DNA of 64,000 nt from Dipylidium caninum (GCA_017562135.1 QEYB01000926.1:558001-622000); one strand, 5' to 3'; shown: positions 1 through 13,195, numbered from the stretch's first letter. Numbers and translations are program-made. The notes: generated by a model not told the origin, from the sequence alone.

Positions 1-504
1 ACGAAGTGTTGGTAACAGAGTCTTTTTATCGCTTAATGTGGATTTCCGTCAGGGAAGGCTTTTTTCTATTTCCCCTATTTGATGTTATTGGTTGGATTTA
101 AGCCACGCTGCTGCAGTACCGAGCATATGTCCGTGATTGGTACGGTGAGAGGTGATTGGGGTTGCGTTAATAAGCTTGAGTCTTTTGTGAGTTGGTGTGA
201 GTAATTGGCGGTCCGTCTCAGCAGGATGAATGGGTCTTGACAAGAGTGTATAACCGGGAGAGGGCTGGCTTGTGTAGCGTTGATGTCGGTATATAGGTGT
301 AACGTAGTTGTATACAAGACACGTTTGGGGGGTCGCTGGATTCGTTGATGGCATTCGCATTGAACTCAGATTCTACTGCCTTGCTCAGCTGTTCAGCGTT
401 ACTGCTCGTATTCGGGAAATGTTCTGTTTGCTTTTAATTCCGCTGATGTGTGGTTGTTTTCTGCCCTCGATTCACTGTGTAGATTGCCCGATTGCCTTCC
501 GTAG
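1..504. other. Intron sequence upstream of the first visible WDR82 exon
   Basis: No reading frame here resembles a WD40 repeat. The stretch ends in a plausible splice acceptor (AG at 503-504) directly before the WDR82 exon, so it is best read as intron. The missing N-terminal WD repeats must lie before the window. Nothing else is recognised. Confidence 0.6.
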
Positions 505-1650
505 GGTGTGATGCACGTACCCGGTCGTCCAACGGCAGCTTTCGATCCAGACGGTTTGATTTTTGCGGCTGGAATAAACTCAGAATGCCTCAAACTTTAT
601 GATCTGCGCTCCTTCGACAAAGGTCCTTTTGCCACTTTTAAACTAACCACTGTGGAGACTCAGGGCGTTGAATGGACCAGTCTAAAATTCTCTCCGGACG
701 GTAAAACCATCTTAATTTGCACAAATGGCAATTTCCTTCGTCTGGTAGACGCCTTCTCTGGAATTCATCTTCACACTCTAACGGTAACATTTGTTTTTCC
801 TGGTCTCCCTCTGAGTCTATTCTGTGTTTGTGAAGAGATTTTGGTATTCACTATTTTTTACCAGTATATTGTCCTATATCGGAGCTGTCATGCCTTAAGG
901 TCTTGGCCATAGCTAAGTCTTTATATGGAGGTGGTAATAACTTCTGTGTTGTTTTTGGGCCCACTTCGGAGTATCGCAGGTGACTCGAGAGTTGAGTGTA
1001 TTTAGCTGAAATATTCTAAGTTGGTAGGTTGAAGATGATTTTAGAACCTCGTGGTCCCTAAAATGTCATGACCCTTCGGAGGGGTATCGGTGAATTGACC
1101 AGTGAGCACTTAACTTCCCTCCCTTTTTGCCTGGAAGCCAACTGGAGGCATTTGTTCCTCACCAGTGTAGTTATGGATAACCAGTGAGAAAAGGAATGCG
1201 AGCTCTACCCTTGCCTGATCAACTTCTACACTCTACGTTGCTGTTTTCTCCGCTCCACTTCAGTTAGCCTTTAGCGGGATGGCATTTCGTGGGACTAAGA
1301 CGGCTTCTGCCTCAGGTAGCCTCGCTCATCCGTGTTGGGAGGTAAAATAATTGGTGAGTATCCTTTATCTGCCTCTCAAGGTTGCCAATAATGCGGAGCG
1401 ACAGACTCTGGACGCATGTTTCACGCCCACCAGCCAGTTCGTAATCAGCACCGCACCAGACGCCTTTCTGCAGGTCTGGTCCGTGGAGGCGGGTGGACGG
1501 GTGGCCACGTTGCCGAGCTTTGAGGCAGCCAGTCAGATGTCAGGTCCTAGTGGGCTGCTCAATTGTGTGGCCTTCAATCCTCGCTTCGCTATGCTTGCCA
1601 CGGGCTCCGTACAGACCTCCTTCTGGCTGCCTAACATTGATGCTGAGTAA
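505..1650 (+). CDS. WDR82: WDR82 (Swd2) homologue, C-terminal part, two exons
   Basis: WD40-repeat subunit of the SET1/COMPASS histone H3K4 methyltransferase and of a PP1/PNUTS phosphatase complex; in other animals it binds Ser5-phosphorylated RNA polymerase II CTD in the nucleus. Exons are 505-783 and 1381-1650, joined in phase 0 (donor GTAACA at 784, acceptor TCTCAAG ending at 1380); the stop is TAA at 1648-1650. The first exon begins GVMHVPGRP and carries [11 protein letters not shown] and [16 protein letters not shown], near-identical to vertebrate WDR82. The second carries [10 protein letters not shown], a VWSVEAG blade and the ending [10 protein letters not shown], which matches the human C-terminus in position. 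About 182 residues are visible; the first three or so WD repeats lie upstream of the window. No frameshift is seen. Confidence 0.95.
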
Positions 1651-4600
1651 TCGGACACCTTTCCATTTTGTACTTTTGTTCTCTATACCATTCAATCGTG
1701 ACACGTGATGGTGGGAGTTTGAATAACAATTCTTACTTTTTTGCATCGAAGCCACTCGTCAAATCGTCCATTTTAACACGACGTGAGTGCCACCTCCGTT
1801 TACCTGGTGAAAGTAGGGTTGCACGAGAATAAGGCATCTCAGGAGTGGAAGTTGGAGTTGCTGCTGCGCACCCGAACATCATGCTGACGCTTGTTATGGG
1901 CTAAATGGAGCATTTTGTCACCCACGAACTGAACCTCCTTGACTTGGTAGGCCTTCGAAACGATGCTAGTGATTGGCAGAAGTAAAGTCAGGTTGCACTT
2001 CCCTCGCGCACGAGATGGTAGTTTGAGTCTTGGGGATGTACGCAGATGACCACCGCAAGAACCGCAGTTACCGCCCGAATGGCGGATAAAGGACACAGGG
2101 GTGTGTGCCAAAGGGTCCTGTCCATGGCGCAAGTGTGGGGGCGTTTGTTTAACTCTGTATGGAGGCCACAGGACAGATGTCTGGAAGGCAAAGGGTGGAA
2201 TGGCGAGGTCGGGGCGTCGATGCTTGATGGTTGCCCACTACCAGTGCAACGTCTAGTGCGCGAGCGCCTGCGGTGTCTAGACGAGGGTGAATAACAGGCC
2301 CGATTCGTGGGGTAGGAGGGGTCGGGTTGGAGGTCTGTTTTACTTCATGCTTCCTGCCTGTGTGTGAGTCATGAGATTAGGCTGTTGACACTCGAGAGTA
2401 TTTGGGGTTGGCTCTCTGTCCTGCAGACAGAGGCCCCAGCCATTCCGGTTGTTGGTTAGGGGAATAGAAGACCCTGGTTAATGGTGTGAATCAGTAGGGA
2501 GGACGGACATGAGACGCCAGATCGGTGTTGGTGGGAGGCGCTTCCCTCCCTCCCCCAAAAGGGGGTTTGAAGTATCCAGAGTACGCCAATGGGACGGCGA
2601 GTGGAGTCCTCGGAGGAGGAGGAGGAGGAGGAGGGTAACGCTGCCTGGAGGAACGAGGATGTGGGGAATCAATGAAGAGGAGTTTCATTATCGGTCTTGA
2701 GAAAGGCCTTCGGAAGTCAAATTGTGTCCACGCCACCGACGTGCGTACTTTGTACTCGTCAGCGAATAGAGATATTCGACCGGGGGACAGACACACTCAC
2801 TCTGCCCACTTGGTTGCGTGTTCCAACATTTATGAGCAGAGGTGCTTTTCTTCCAAGTGTGCGAAGACGATGAGGCAGAGGAGGGCCCGAATTGTGTGGC
2901 TTGTGAAATCACGCCGTCCTTTCCGTCTGCGGGATCGCGGTGAAGGCTGGAGCTTCATGTCCAGGCCGTCGGCTTGCGACAGACGACTGTGAAGAGTGCA
3001 GTGATGGTGACGGCCCGAGAGTTGACTGTCGGTGAAGGAGACAGGAGATTTGCGACAAGTTTATTTCGGGACGCGATTCCGCAGAATCCCTGCCTGTTTC
3101 GCTGCATGCAAGAGCGCACAGACGACGACCCATAGATCGGTGTTCCGACGACGAGTCTACTTCATTAACTTCCGCAAATCTCAACGCACTCGCAGTGGAC
3201 AGTCTTGGAGGAGCATTAAATGGAGAAGCGAAATCCAGACGTCGAAGAGGGAGGCCATCTCCGCCATCCGCCTGGTTGATCTGCTGTCGTTATCGGGTGG
3301 AAAGGCAGTATCCACAATCCCAACGCAACGGACAGACAAGTATCAGCAGCCGAGTCTGAATCGTCTTCGCTCTGAGTTGCTGTTTGGATGTTGGAGTTTG
3401 CGCCGGACATTCCTCCGTTCTGCTTAGTGTCAGCTGCAGCCTTCGCCACATTCGGATTAAGCAGCGGTAATGGACGTCATCATTCCTTTGGCTCCAGCGG
3501 TGGTTCCAACGGAGCAGTCGAAAGAGTAAATTTATTTGGCGTTTTATTTGTTGAGACATGTTGATGCTCCAGCGATGGTCGTCGTGTGTGTTTGAAAAAA
3601 ATTATACGTTGAAAACCATCATGGTTATTATGCGGCGTCTGAAAGCCTTATTGTCTCATTTCTTCCCTGTTTGCACACCGGAAGCTTCAGCTCCTCCAAC
3701 TAGCCTTTTCCTCTATGAAGACCAGTGTGGTGTTGTCGATCCCTCCACGAAACACAGCGGTGTGAGGCGAAGTGTCCTCCGAGGTGGGGAGCACTGTCAA
3801 CGCGTATCAGGTGGGTTTTCGTCTCTACGCTTAGCGGAGAAACGGATGGAGGTTTGAGCAATAAGAATGCCACTCCTGTTAGCTACCATCTTTTGACTCG
3901 TCGACTGCTTTCTGTCAGCTCGACCTGTTCCGTGTCTCTCCGTGCATTTTAAGCGGTATAGGGTCATCTGCGGTCCCTTCCTCGAGTTGAAGGCTGAAGT
4001 CCAGGTTCGGTTCGGGGAGTTGTGATGGTCAGAATGTCATAACTGACAAAGAGTGCAGTAAATGTCATGTCACGAGAAAAGTAATTGGAAAGGAACTAAG
4101 AAAGGCTGTTGATGTTTGGAGGTGAGTTTTATGAGCACACTGGAGACTCGTCTTCAAATTGGACACTCACAAGACGTGTTCGAACGTCTAAGGAGATGCC
4201 TCGGATCACAGTTGGTCAGGAATGTGAATGGTAAATGTGATCGACGATTCCAATATTGTATCGTTTTTTCTGATAACAGGTCGTTTTCTTGAAGAATAAT
4301 AAGGGTTAAATGCCTGTGTTTCAATCCATTTTCAAAATAGCTTCCGGAATTGAAAAAGAAAACATGATGTGAGTGTAGTAGTCTCGCAGCTGGGTGATTA
4401 GGTGATAGATTTTTTGGCTTGATAACACGATTCCCTAGCTGTTCTGTCAACAACTTCTCGAGTGGGTGGCGTCGTTAAATTCTCATTAAATATGAAGATA
4501 CAATTTCGGGATGCGCGTAAGATACTTGATATCGCGTGATTTGCATTTAAGCCTTTTGTTCAGATTGTTGGGATGTTCACATTACCATTCCCTCGTATTC

Positions 4601-5584
4601 TGAAGTTGTGAGTGCTGAGGGATCACAACTTATTATTGTCGTATCCGACGGTGCACTTAGAGTAGTAGAGAAGTATGACTGCTTGATGGTGCAAAAAATG
4701 TGATACGTTTGCGTGAATTCCTTTCATGCATGCGTGTTATAATATAAATGGTTTCCTTCCCCAGGCATAGGCACTGTTTCGTTGTCGGGCATGCCGAGCT
4801 TATCAGCGGACCAATCCGACATATTCAGCATTTGGATTGCGACTCTTGAGGTGTACTCCCACTTTGTCCTTTTGGCACGTTTATGACGGGCCTTGTCGGT
4901 TTCAAAATACTATTGCATTTCGGCGCTCACAGTTACTCTTTGATCTATGGAGGTGACGGAAGATGAAAGCTTGATCGCTTCTGTTGCTTGCTAAAACTTA
5001 CGAAAAATTTTTTATTGAATTTCGAATTTTTCATTTTTACCTAAATTTTACACTCTTTTGGGGGTCGATATGTGGTCAAAGTACAATGAGACATAGGGAG
5101 GGGCTGTAGTGATTGTGCCTCCCATTGCCCTTTTTGCGTGCATGTTGTTTGCAACAAATATATTCTCTTTTCCCTTCAGTTAAAAGTACATATTGCGTGA
5201 ATGCCAGCAAAATACGATGTGTAATCGTCTAACATATGATAAAATGGGCTAAAAACAATCGTTACCTATTATAATAAGGCAGGGAATTTTTTACATAGGG
5301 AACACAAATATGTGCAAATTCCCTTATTAAGTAAGATATTAGGTGATCAAAAGATCTACAATGTTAAAAAACTATTGCCTTCATCTTTTCATCAAAAAAG
5401 ACTTTATTGAAATATTTAGCACCTCTGCTATTTTGGGGGAACTTTTCTGCCTTCTGCTTGTTTTAATTTATAGAAGCAAATGGAAATAAACACAACCCTT
5501 TTCAAGGTTGCGGACTTTGGTCCGTACCATTAACGCTGCTGTGTTTGCTTGTATAGTTTTGCTTTATCTGATTTCCATTCCAGA
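1651..5584. other. WDR82-DLG intergenic region, with one arm of a dispersed inverted repeat
   Basis: About 3.9 kb between two plus-strand genes. It holds the repeat arm listed at 2963-3354 and a short GAG run near 2613-2632. Reading frames of up to 131 codons here either lie in that repeat or have no recognisable similarity. From about 4.9 kb the sequence becomes AT-rich, as expected near the DLG promoter. No RNA gene is seen. Confidence 0.5.
2963..3354 (-). repeat. Dispersed repeat family, copy A (inverted relative to copy B)
   Basis: This stretch of about 392 bp is the reverse complement of 9173-9563, with roughly 90% or better identity by eye. Both copies keep long open frames on both strands (one reads ALACSETGRDSA, the other IPACFAACKSAQTTTH). 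That may only reflect recent common origin rather than coding function. No terminal repeats or target-site duplications were found. Similarity stops abruptly at both ends, which suggests a mobile or recently duplicated unit. Confidence 0.8.
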
Positions 5585-8500
5585 ATGGACTTCAAGAAAG
5601 AAGGTATAATCTTTTGACGTTATGAACTTTTAGATGCTCAGAGGGCTCTGATGCTTCTGAAGAGACTCAGAAGTCAGCTTGATGGTGGAACTGAGAAGTC
5701 CTTGAGAAATTCCATGGATCTTTTAATTGCTGCCTTGGATAACGATCTCTTTTATTCATTGATAGGTATATTGCTTGTCAAATAACTAGGTAGATAGACA
5801 TTAGCGAGTATTACAGGCAAATGCTCGGTGCCGACATTGGTAAAAAATTCACCGCTCCCGAAACTCGAATGGACCAAACCTCAGAAGCAAGTTTGCATTA
5901 ATGCGAAAGCATAAATCACACTTAGTTCTATATTTGTTTATCCAACTCCATTTAGTGATGACCTTCTTTTTTATTAGCTTACCTTAAACTCCCACACGTC
6001 AAAACACCTGACGTTAATTTTTATATTGGAAATAAGGTGACTTTACTTGATGCTTTGATCCGCATAGACTGGCTCCACTGTCACCACCTTCTTTCGACTT
6101 GCGAATGTTGTATCATTTTGTACGTAGTGGGACTGAAAAAAGTAATCTCACCAAACATTGAGTCTACTACTTAACTACTGTTATTTTTTTCATTGTGTTA
6201 TTCACATTCTTTCAGACTTGTATATATCACTTTACTTAGTTTACTGGATATTTCAGCAATAATTAAATTGACAGTTTAGAGTATCTAACTTTGTAAAATC
6301 TGATTATTCTACCGCCGAAAATGAATTCCGTTGCACCACAAGTTTGATATATAAAGCATTCCTATTTCTCCGAATTTTAGTACACAACTTTGAGCCCGGC
6401 TAGTGATTTGGCTCCGAAACAACCCCTAAACTTAGAAGGTACACATTCTCAATATTTAATTTTTATTGTAGCCTGGAATTTTTCTCTTTTTATTTTAACG
6501 TTGTTTTATTTTTATTTAACTTTAAAATATTCTGAGCCTACGTGTGAAATTTATCCTCATTCTTAGTCTGTAAATTTAACTCTGATTATCCTTATCACCT
6601 TTTGTAAGTTGTATTGGGGAAGATTTGCGAGAGGTATATCACTTCTACCGCCCGGTGTTGCCTGTCTAAGAATAAATTTCCCATGCTGCGTTTAGACACC
6701 CTGTCACCAGGTGAATCAAGTGACTGGGAGTACATTGAGGTCGTGATATCGCGGCCTCATGGTCAAAACCAGAACTTCGGTTTCAGCATTGCAGGTGGCT
6801 ATGACGCGCCACAGGAGAATGGCGACCCAAGCATTTACGTTACACGAATTGCTCCTGGAAGTATAGCCGAAGCCGACAATCGTTTAAGGTGACTTTCCGC
6901 CTACTCTAGTGAAAATAACATCAATATTGATGAAATATATTTACAATTTTGATCATCGTATCCGCCGCACCGACTTTTCAAAAGTAGAGTAATTCTACTC
7001 CTATAAATCGTTAACGGCAGCGGATTTTTTTATCGCTGCCCCGGTTACTTAACATTGGGTACAAGAAATCAAGCCACCGGTTCTATATTTTCACCGGTCC
7101 TTCTTATTCTAGTTTCCTTTGGTCCGTTAATCCTTTAGCCTATCAGTATTCTTCACGTAGTTTGCCCATTGACAATGCATTTTTTACGGAAATCATTAAA
7201 TGCAATAGGCTAAATTGGTTTGAGCTTTTGAAATAAGCAACCAAAGCAATATTTTCTTGATTATAATTACTAAAAACTCTAAAAGTGTGATGAAATGAAA
7301 GACGTGGAGGAGAAAATATGCATAAACTTGAAGTGTGAAACAGGTGATTTGTTAATTTTTTTAACTTTTTAGACCGTTTGATCAGATTATCTCAGTTAAC
7401 GGAGTTGACCTTACCAGTGTGTCAAATCAACAGGCGGTGGAGATATTGCGCGAGTCTGGTGATACCTTGGCCATGGTGGGTGTATTGTCTGGCTCTATTT
7501 TAACCGAATTAGTCTGTTTTCTTCCTCCTCATCTCATCTTCCCATTCCAATTATTGTTCCAATGAGCGATCAAGACGTAATTAAGTGTCAGCAGAGTCTT
7601 AACATTTAACTTTCGAAGTTGAAAGACTTTTCAGTTGTAGCCACATATCTTGTCGTTTTTTGGGAAGTTTTTGGAAACTGTTCCAAGAAAAACGCCAAAA
7701 ATAATTACTGAATTTAATTGTTCTTTCCATGAAATATGCGACGAAGTGTCGAGTTCTGAAACTTCCACCTGTCTCTTTTGTTTGATTCAAGGAAACTGTG
7801 TCTGTTTTGGTCTTGGACCGCACCCCATAATAAATACGTTATAAGATCTAATAACTTCATGTCAAAGGCACCGACTACGTGGGCACCTGAGTGATGTGAC
7901 AGGGACGAATGAAAAAATGAGCTGTTAAATAAAGCGGAAAGTTCCTTCTACAGACACGTTTCGAAGGACTGGGATTAAACCTGAATAAGTTGAGGGGTGA
8001 TTAGATCCCCCACGTGGATGTGGAAATATCGGGTTCTGTTGACATTAGCGCTATTTTGCGTATAGATTAAACGTAATTCATGTATCCTTCAAACGGTAGG
8101 GTCGCAAAAGGTGAAACCAAGTGCCGTTCCCAGTAGAATAAAATTTCCACCATTTGGGCAGACACATCAATGGATGCCCTTTGACCACCAGAGCTGGGAG
8201 ATGTTTAATATCGCCATGTCTACCTCAAAATACTTTCCTCAAATTGTGGTGACGTTCAACTGCGTTCAAATGTCCCTAATGCGTATGTCATCTTGGGAAG
8301 GGGATCTCCTACCCGATGGACGATAAGAACCTTCATTAGCCTCCTCCCATGCCGAAATGAGGTGATTCGTAGGTGAAACCTTAACACGAGTTGCCTGAAA
8401 AGTAGACCCCCTCCGTTGATGTGAGTTCAATCTGGTGTAAGAGAAGGAAGAGCTCGTGTCTCAGGCACGGTAGCAAATTCGAGGTGTGACCATTTTTAAA

Positions 8501-11149
8501 CGTCTGCAGTATTACACCTACAGCTTATTTGATTATTTTGAAGATGATTCCATTGTTTGAAAGATTATCCGGCGATACACTGGTCCTGATGCGCTCTCCT
8601 CTGATGACGGTCTGGTCTCGCCTCTGCCGAATGCTCCTGAACCGGCTAACATGATCGATGAAATCGCCGACGAAGACGTCTACTACGAAGTACGTTTATG
8701 TTACCCCTATAGTTTTGCGATAGCCGATTTTAAGCCTGTATGGTCGGTTACACAACGATTGCATACGTGGAGGTAATTTGGAAAAAAGCGTCATTCGCCG
8801 ATCTCCCTTTCTCCTTCCCAGGCATGACGTGACAATGCCGGTCAGCGTGAAATTAGTGTAAGTATCATCGTGTCCGGTCAGTTCCCATCGTCAGTGGACG
8901 GTAGCGAGAGTGCAGATAAATTGACGCACACAAATTCAAACGTATGCCTAAAGACTCGACGCTTCTCGCCGCAACCACTTATTATCTTGGTTACAACGAA
9001 CCCCCTTGGTTTTGCACCGATTTGCCTGACGGAGACCAGAACTGCGTGACCATAGCTGTAATCGAGGCTGGGAGATACACAGTATTGCTCCACGAAAACT
9101 TGAATTTTCTTTAAACAAGGAGAGAGACTTGACGATACTCGATGTCGAAGACCATTTCAAGAGCGCTGCACGCTCGGCATGCTACTACTTGTCTGTCCGT
9201 TGCGTTGGGGTTGTGGATTCTGCCTTTCCACCCGATAACGACAGTAGATCAGCCAGGCGGATGGCGATGCGATCCCCCTTCAACGTCTGGAGTTGCGCTT
9301 CTCCATTTAATGCTCCTCCACGACTGTCCACTGCGAGTGCGTTGAGATTTGCGGAAGTTAATGAAGCAGACTCGTCGTCGGAACACCGATTTATGGGTCG
9401 TCGTCTGTGCGCTCTTGCATGCAGCGAAACAGGCAGGGATTCTGCGAATTCGCGTTCCGAAATAAACTTGTCGCAAATCTCCTGTCTCCTTCACCGACAG
9501 TCAACTCTCGGGCCGTCACCATCACTGCACTCTTCACAGTCGTCTGTCGTAAGCCGACGGCCTCGACGAGAGACTGTAGAAATCACAATGATTTCGGTGA
9601 CCGACAGGATGCCGTAAGCTGAAAAACGCAAACAATTAGCGCTCTTCTTTGTCTTTTCGTGTCCTGATATTAAAGCATCTTGACCAGTGACAACTGAGAA
9701 GCGTTGGAAAGCATCGCAGTTGTTAGAAGTATGAGGGTGTGGTATTTGAATGTGTCTATTCGCGGAAAAGGCGAAAATAAAGATGTCTGTCAGATGGCGA
9801 CATCTTATTTCCGATCGTCTTTCAAAAGGTAAATCTGGTAAAACCGTCGCCCAGCGTTGGTTTGGGTTTCACGATCGCAGGCGGTCAGATGGCCGAGGGC
9901 TATCCGGATGGAATATACGTGACAAAAATTACGCCAGGCGGTTTGGCCGAGCAGGATGGACAAATACAACCGGGCGATCGTCTCATTCAAGTGAGTTTTC
10001 TGCCAGTTTGATAGCACATTTTATGGATGTACCAAATGATCATCGTCAATGAATGTCCTTAAAAAGTCGCCTATATTGTTTAATTGCCTGAAAATAACTC
10101 GTCGGAAGTTGACTCTGGTGGGTTTTGACTCTTCTCTCTCGATTCACCCGAACATAATGTTTGCTAATCACCCTCTGTCACCACCCCGTCGCAGAGACTC
10201 ATATTCATTCCTCTCGTCCAGAAATGTTGTTGCTTGGCTTGCTGTGGGCCTGGGCGTGGGGATGGTTGGGTGGAGGAGTTCATGGGGCGGACACTTGCCG
10301 AGTGAGGGGATTACGTTGCGTGATGAAGTAGTACTGACTGTTGCCATTGTAGCTACCACAGTGTCGGTGTGTGCCCTGCTAACTGCTCAGGTCAGCATCG
10401 GTGGTCCAAAAATTGGCAGTTGGTCCTCGTACTCGCCCTCCCTCACCTGAGGGTTAAATGCCACTAATTTGAAGGGTTACTTAGCTTTCATTGCATCGTG
10501 CTACTTACACAATAATAAGTAGCGCAATCCCCATCTTCACCGTTGAATAATTGTTGAAGGAAGCAAGAACAAACAAAGGAAAAAGGGCAAGGAGGAAGGA
10601 GAAGGGGTGTCGCTTGGCTGAGGTGGAGGTAGAGGGCAGGCTGGAAGTTTACCATTGGGCTTTATCAACTGCAACTACCTGTTGCGGGTGTCAGGAGTAT
10701 CCCCGGTTTTGTGGGCAACTCTCTCCCTGAACTTTCAAAATGTCCACATAACTTTTTTTAGCCTGTTATGAGTGTTACATGTAGGGATATCTTGATACAA
10801 AATTCTCGTAAATGTCAATCAATTCCTCTCTCCCTTTTGGCAATGTCATTAAACTCAGAACTTGCAATTTTTAATTGGCGTAGGCATTCTTTTACATTCA
10901 TTAGCTCATCTGAGAGTTATTCTTTTTCCTTGGAGCAATCGGAGTATATTATTAACCAAAAATAACTCCTTGCCTTCCTTTTTCAAGGTCAACGGTCGCG
11001 AACTAAACAACACGACGCACGATGAAGCTGTCCAACTACTTCGCAATGCAGGAACTTACGTCCACCTTATTCTTCTCCGTCCCCGTGAATCCACGGTCAG
11101 TCAAAACTTTACATCCACCCTTACCGAGGATACGATTGATGTACAGTAA
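5585..11149 (+). CDS. DLG1: Discs-large (DLG/MAGUK) type scaffold: L27-PDZ-PDZ, eight exons
   Basis: Membrane-associated scaffold; DLG proteins organise septate/basolateral junctions and synapses by binding C-terminal peptides through PDZ domains and partner L27 domains. Exons: 5585-5603, 5634-5765, 5798-5839, 6696-6888, 7373-7475, 8564-8689, 9829-9990, 10988-11095. All joins keep phase (295 codons). The ATG at 5585 gives MDFKKEDAQRALMLLKRL, matching the N-terminus and L27 of DLG; L27 ends at DISEYYRQMLGAD (about residue 62). PDZ1 (about 75-165) starts WEYIEVV, has the carboxylate-loop variant FGFSIAGG and continues DQIISVNGVDL across the next intron. The linker is acidic (DEIADEDVYYE). PDZ2 (206-295) has LGFTIAGG, GIYVTKITPGG and HDEAVQLLRNAG. 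After codon 295 either the donor GTCAGT at 11096 is used, or translation reads on 17 codons to TAA at 11147-11149. The PDZ3, SH3 and guanylate-kinase modules of full DLG are not seen downstream. The acceptor of exon 4 is chosen by phase (g|ac) and by its T-rich tract. Confidence 0.87.
9173..9563 (+). repeat. Dispersed repeat family, copy B, inside a DLG intron
   Basis: Reverse-complement partner of 2963-3354, with scattered substitutions. It lies in the intron between the DLG linker exon (ends 8689) and the first PDZ2 exon (starts 9829). A 162-codon open frame (9129-9617, +) covers it, with the same frame as copy A, but it matches no family I recognise. Together with copy A it forms a 6-kb inverted pair around the L27 and PDZ1 exons. 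Confidence 0.8.
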
Positions 11150-11578
11150 AATGTGGGACCTCTAACCTGGATTGCCTTTTGGAGGAAAGGTAATGAACTG
11201 ACCTTTGTTGAAGGTCGTCGAAACAAGCGAGTGTCACATATCACCGGGAATAGGAGGGCCTAACTGACGAAATACGTTCACGTTCAAACCCTTAGTGTTG
11301 TGCGCAGGGAAATGGCTGAAGGTGGGATGTTTACCTCGGCTAAACATCCTTCCATGCGCGGCATATCAGGATAAGTAGAATAGCTGGCAGAGAATAATTT
11401 ATCGGGCACTTTTTTAGCGTTAGGTACCCTACTCTTGAGGCCGCAAAGTTGAGGACAACTGCTCGAGTCTGTAATACCACCTCAAGGCTGTATCCTGTTA
11501 GGAACTTTGTGATTTGATGTTTTTCGAGGCCACTAATGTGAATTTGCGACGGAATTTCCGAGTGACAGCCCTATATCT
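11150..11578. other. Non-coding stretch after the DLG read-through stop
   Basis: No exon, RNA gene or repeat is recognised here. It would be 3' UTR if the read-through form of DLG is made, or intron if the donor at 11096 is used. Confidence 0.4.
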
Positions 11579-13195
11579 GGTCGCATACCACGAAATGCAT
11601 AATTATCATAAATAGGAGGCGAAAAGTGTAACAATCACTATTTACCATATTCGACCGGAGAAACTTTGATTGACATCAACGACCTTCTGCCAACGATTGA
11701 GCAGAACATATATGCCATTTAAAAATATCTTTATTTGTGGGGTTAATGAACTATTTACGGACTCTTGTAATATAACTACGGTTGTTGTTTTTTCCTCATA
11801 AAATAATTCGCATTCGCGATATAGATGTGAATTGGTCGATGAATATGGAGGATGTGTTGAAAATCCATATTGTTGAGAAGTTAATTTTTCAGCCGCTATT
11901 GAGGCTTTATGTGGTCGTCTTTCCGCGTTTTCATGCAGTAACATTGCGCCGCGCCGACTGAGCGGGACCGGCTGCCTTTTCTTCATGGGTTTCTACTCAA
12001 GCGTGACTCCGTTGAATGCACGGTAATGGGACTGCGCCACTACTATAGTTTCGCTTTTGTGTAGTATAGGAAGGTATAATGAATCACTCCTTGGTCATAC
12101 CTCCATATGGTGACCATACTGTTTTCCTTGACATTTCGGCTTAGGCTGTGCCCTGAGGGTGTATTCCCAGCCACCCCTGTGATCGTTTTCGATTATCACT
12201 TTTATGAAGAGAGCTTGAAATTCTGATATTTGCTTTATGGTGTAAGATTAAAGTGTGTAAAAGACTTCTCGTGAAATTTGTTTGTGAAGCCTCCTCCTCA
12301 TTACGTCAACGTGTGCTCGAGGCAAATCTGTCATTTTCATTGTGAAAAGAGTATTGCCTGACATCTTGCTCATGGGCAGCGGGTAATTGTCGGGGAGAAG
12401 TACAGACTGATTTCATAGTTGCGTGCAGAGACGTTGCTTTTAATTTTGTCAGCATGGCTTCTTTTCGACATGCAACAACCGGTGGCAGCAAGTGGACCGA
12501 AGCATGGGATATAGGCGAAGTGGACGTCTGAATGCACCGAGCCGTGGGGAACAATTGACAAGTTTCTGAGTGGATGCGGAAAGGGTGATATTAAATGCAT
12601 CGGTGGTAACCACAGTCTATCTTTGATGGAATTTGGACTTAAAGGTACATTGTCTACTCATTTGCTTGATTGCTTTAAATTGCCGCACAAGTGATGGTTT
12701 GATGCAAAAACGGCGGCAATCGTGTATTGCGAAGGAAGCAACAAGGATGCATTAGATCGTCCTCAGAGACGTCAGTTCTTACGCAGATTTTTTAAACCAG
12801 TCGTCCCCCCTTATTCCTTCTCTTTTTCATCACATGGAGGTGGTTTTCTTCGAGGCTTCTTGACGATAATCAAGTTGCGTGAATAAAATTTGTGAAACCA
12901 ATCTTAATCACTTTTCCCATTATTGAGTCCATCTCCGGATGCACCATTACTGTTTCTGCAAGAATGTTGAGTTGCACACAAGTACAGTAGAGGTAACTAG
13001 CGTATTCTTAACCTGGTTTTCACGGAAAATAAAATACAAATGGGATAAAGACAAGGGAGATATTTTCGAAGTGAGTAAGAATAATGCATTTAACGTTTAT
13101 AAATAAAAATGTCGGGCGCGAGTTAAAATTTCTCTTCGACTCAACAGAACACAGAATAAACAGAAACGCCCATTTTATAGTTTCCAACCTCATAA
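11579..13195 (-). mobile_element. Decayed mariner-type (Tc1/mariner) transposon with transposase C-terminus
   Basis: The minus strand at 11986-11642 has a 114-codon frame with the end of the mariner catalytic domain in order: LLHENAERRPHKA (the LxHDNARPH block, with D to E), a THPPYSSTNSHLY block (equivalent of the HPPYSPDLAPSDYHLF block, second catalytic Asp region), FLNGIYVLLNRW and QKVVDVN. An inverted-terminal-repeat-like sequence ends at about 13195 (acgcccattttatagtttcc on +), and a weaker partner starts at about 11579. The N-terminal transposase half is decayed beyond reading, so the element is inactive. The same TIR recurs in other copies in this window. Confidence 0.75.

Noticed and set aside
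6379..6438. Candidate DLG exon (YTTLSPASDLAPKQPLNLE) with AG and GT borders
   Set aside because: Entry phase does not match the preceding exon, while direct splicing 5839 to 6696 is in frame.
9129..9617. 162-codon plus-strand frame
   Set aside because: Mostly the dispersed repeat copy B; the same frame in copy A is no sign of function, and the opposite strand is equally open.
10049..10450. 133-codon frame with two hydrophobic stretches inside the DLG PDZ2 intron
   Set aside because: No similarity, and it interrupts a PDZ domain whose flanking exons already join perfectly.
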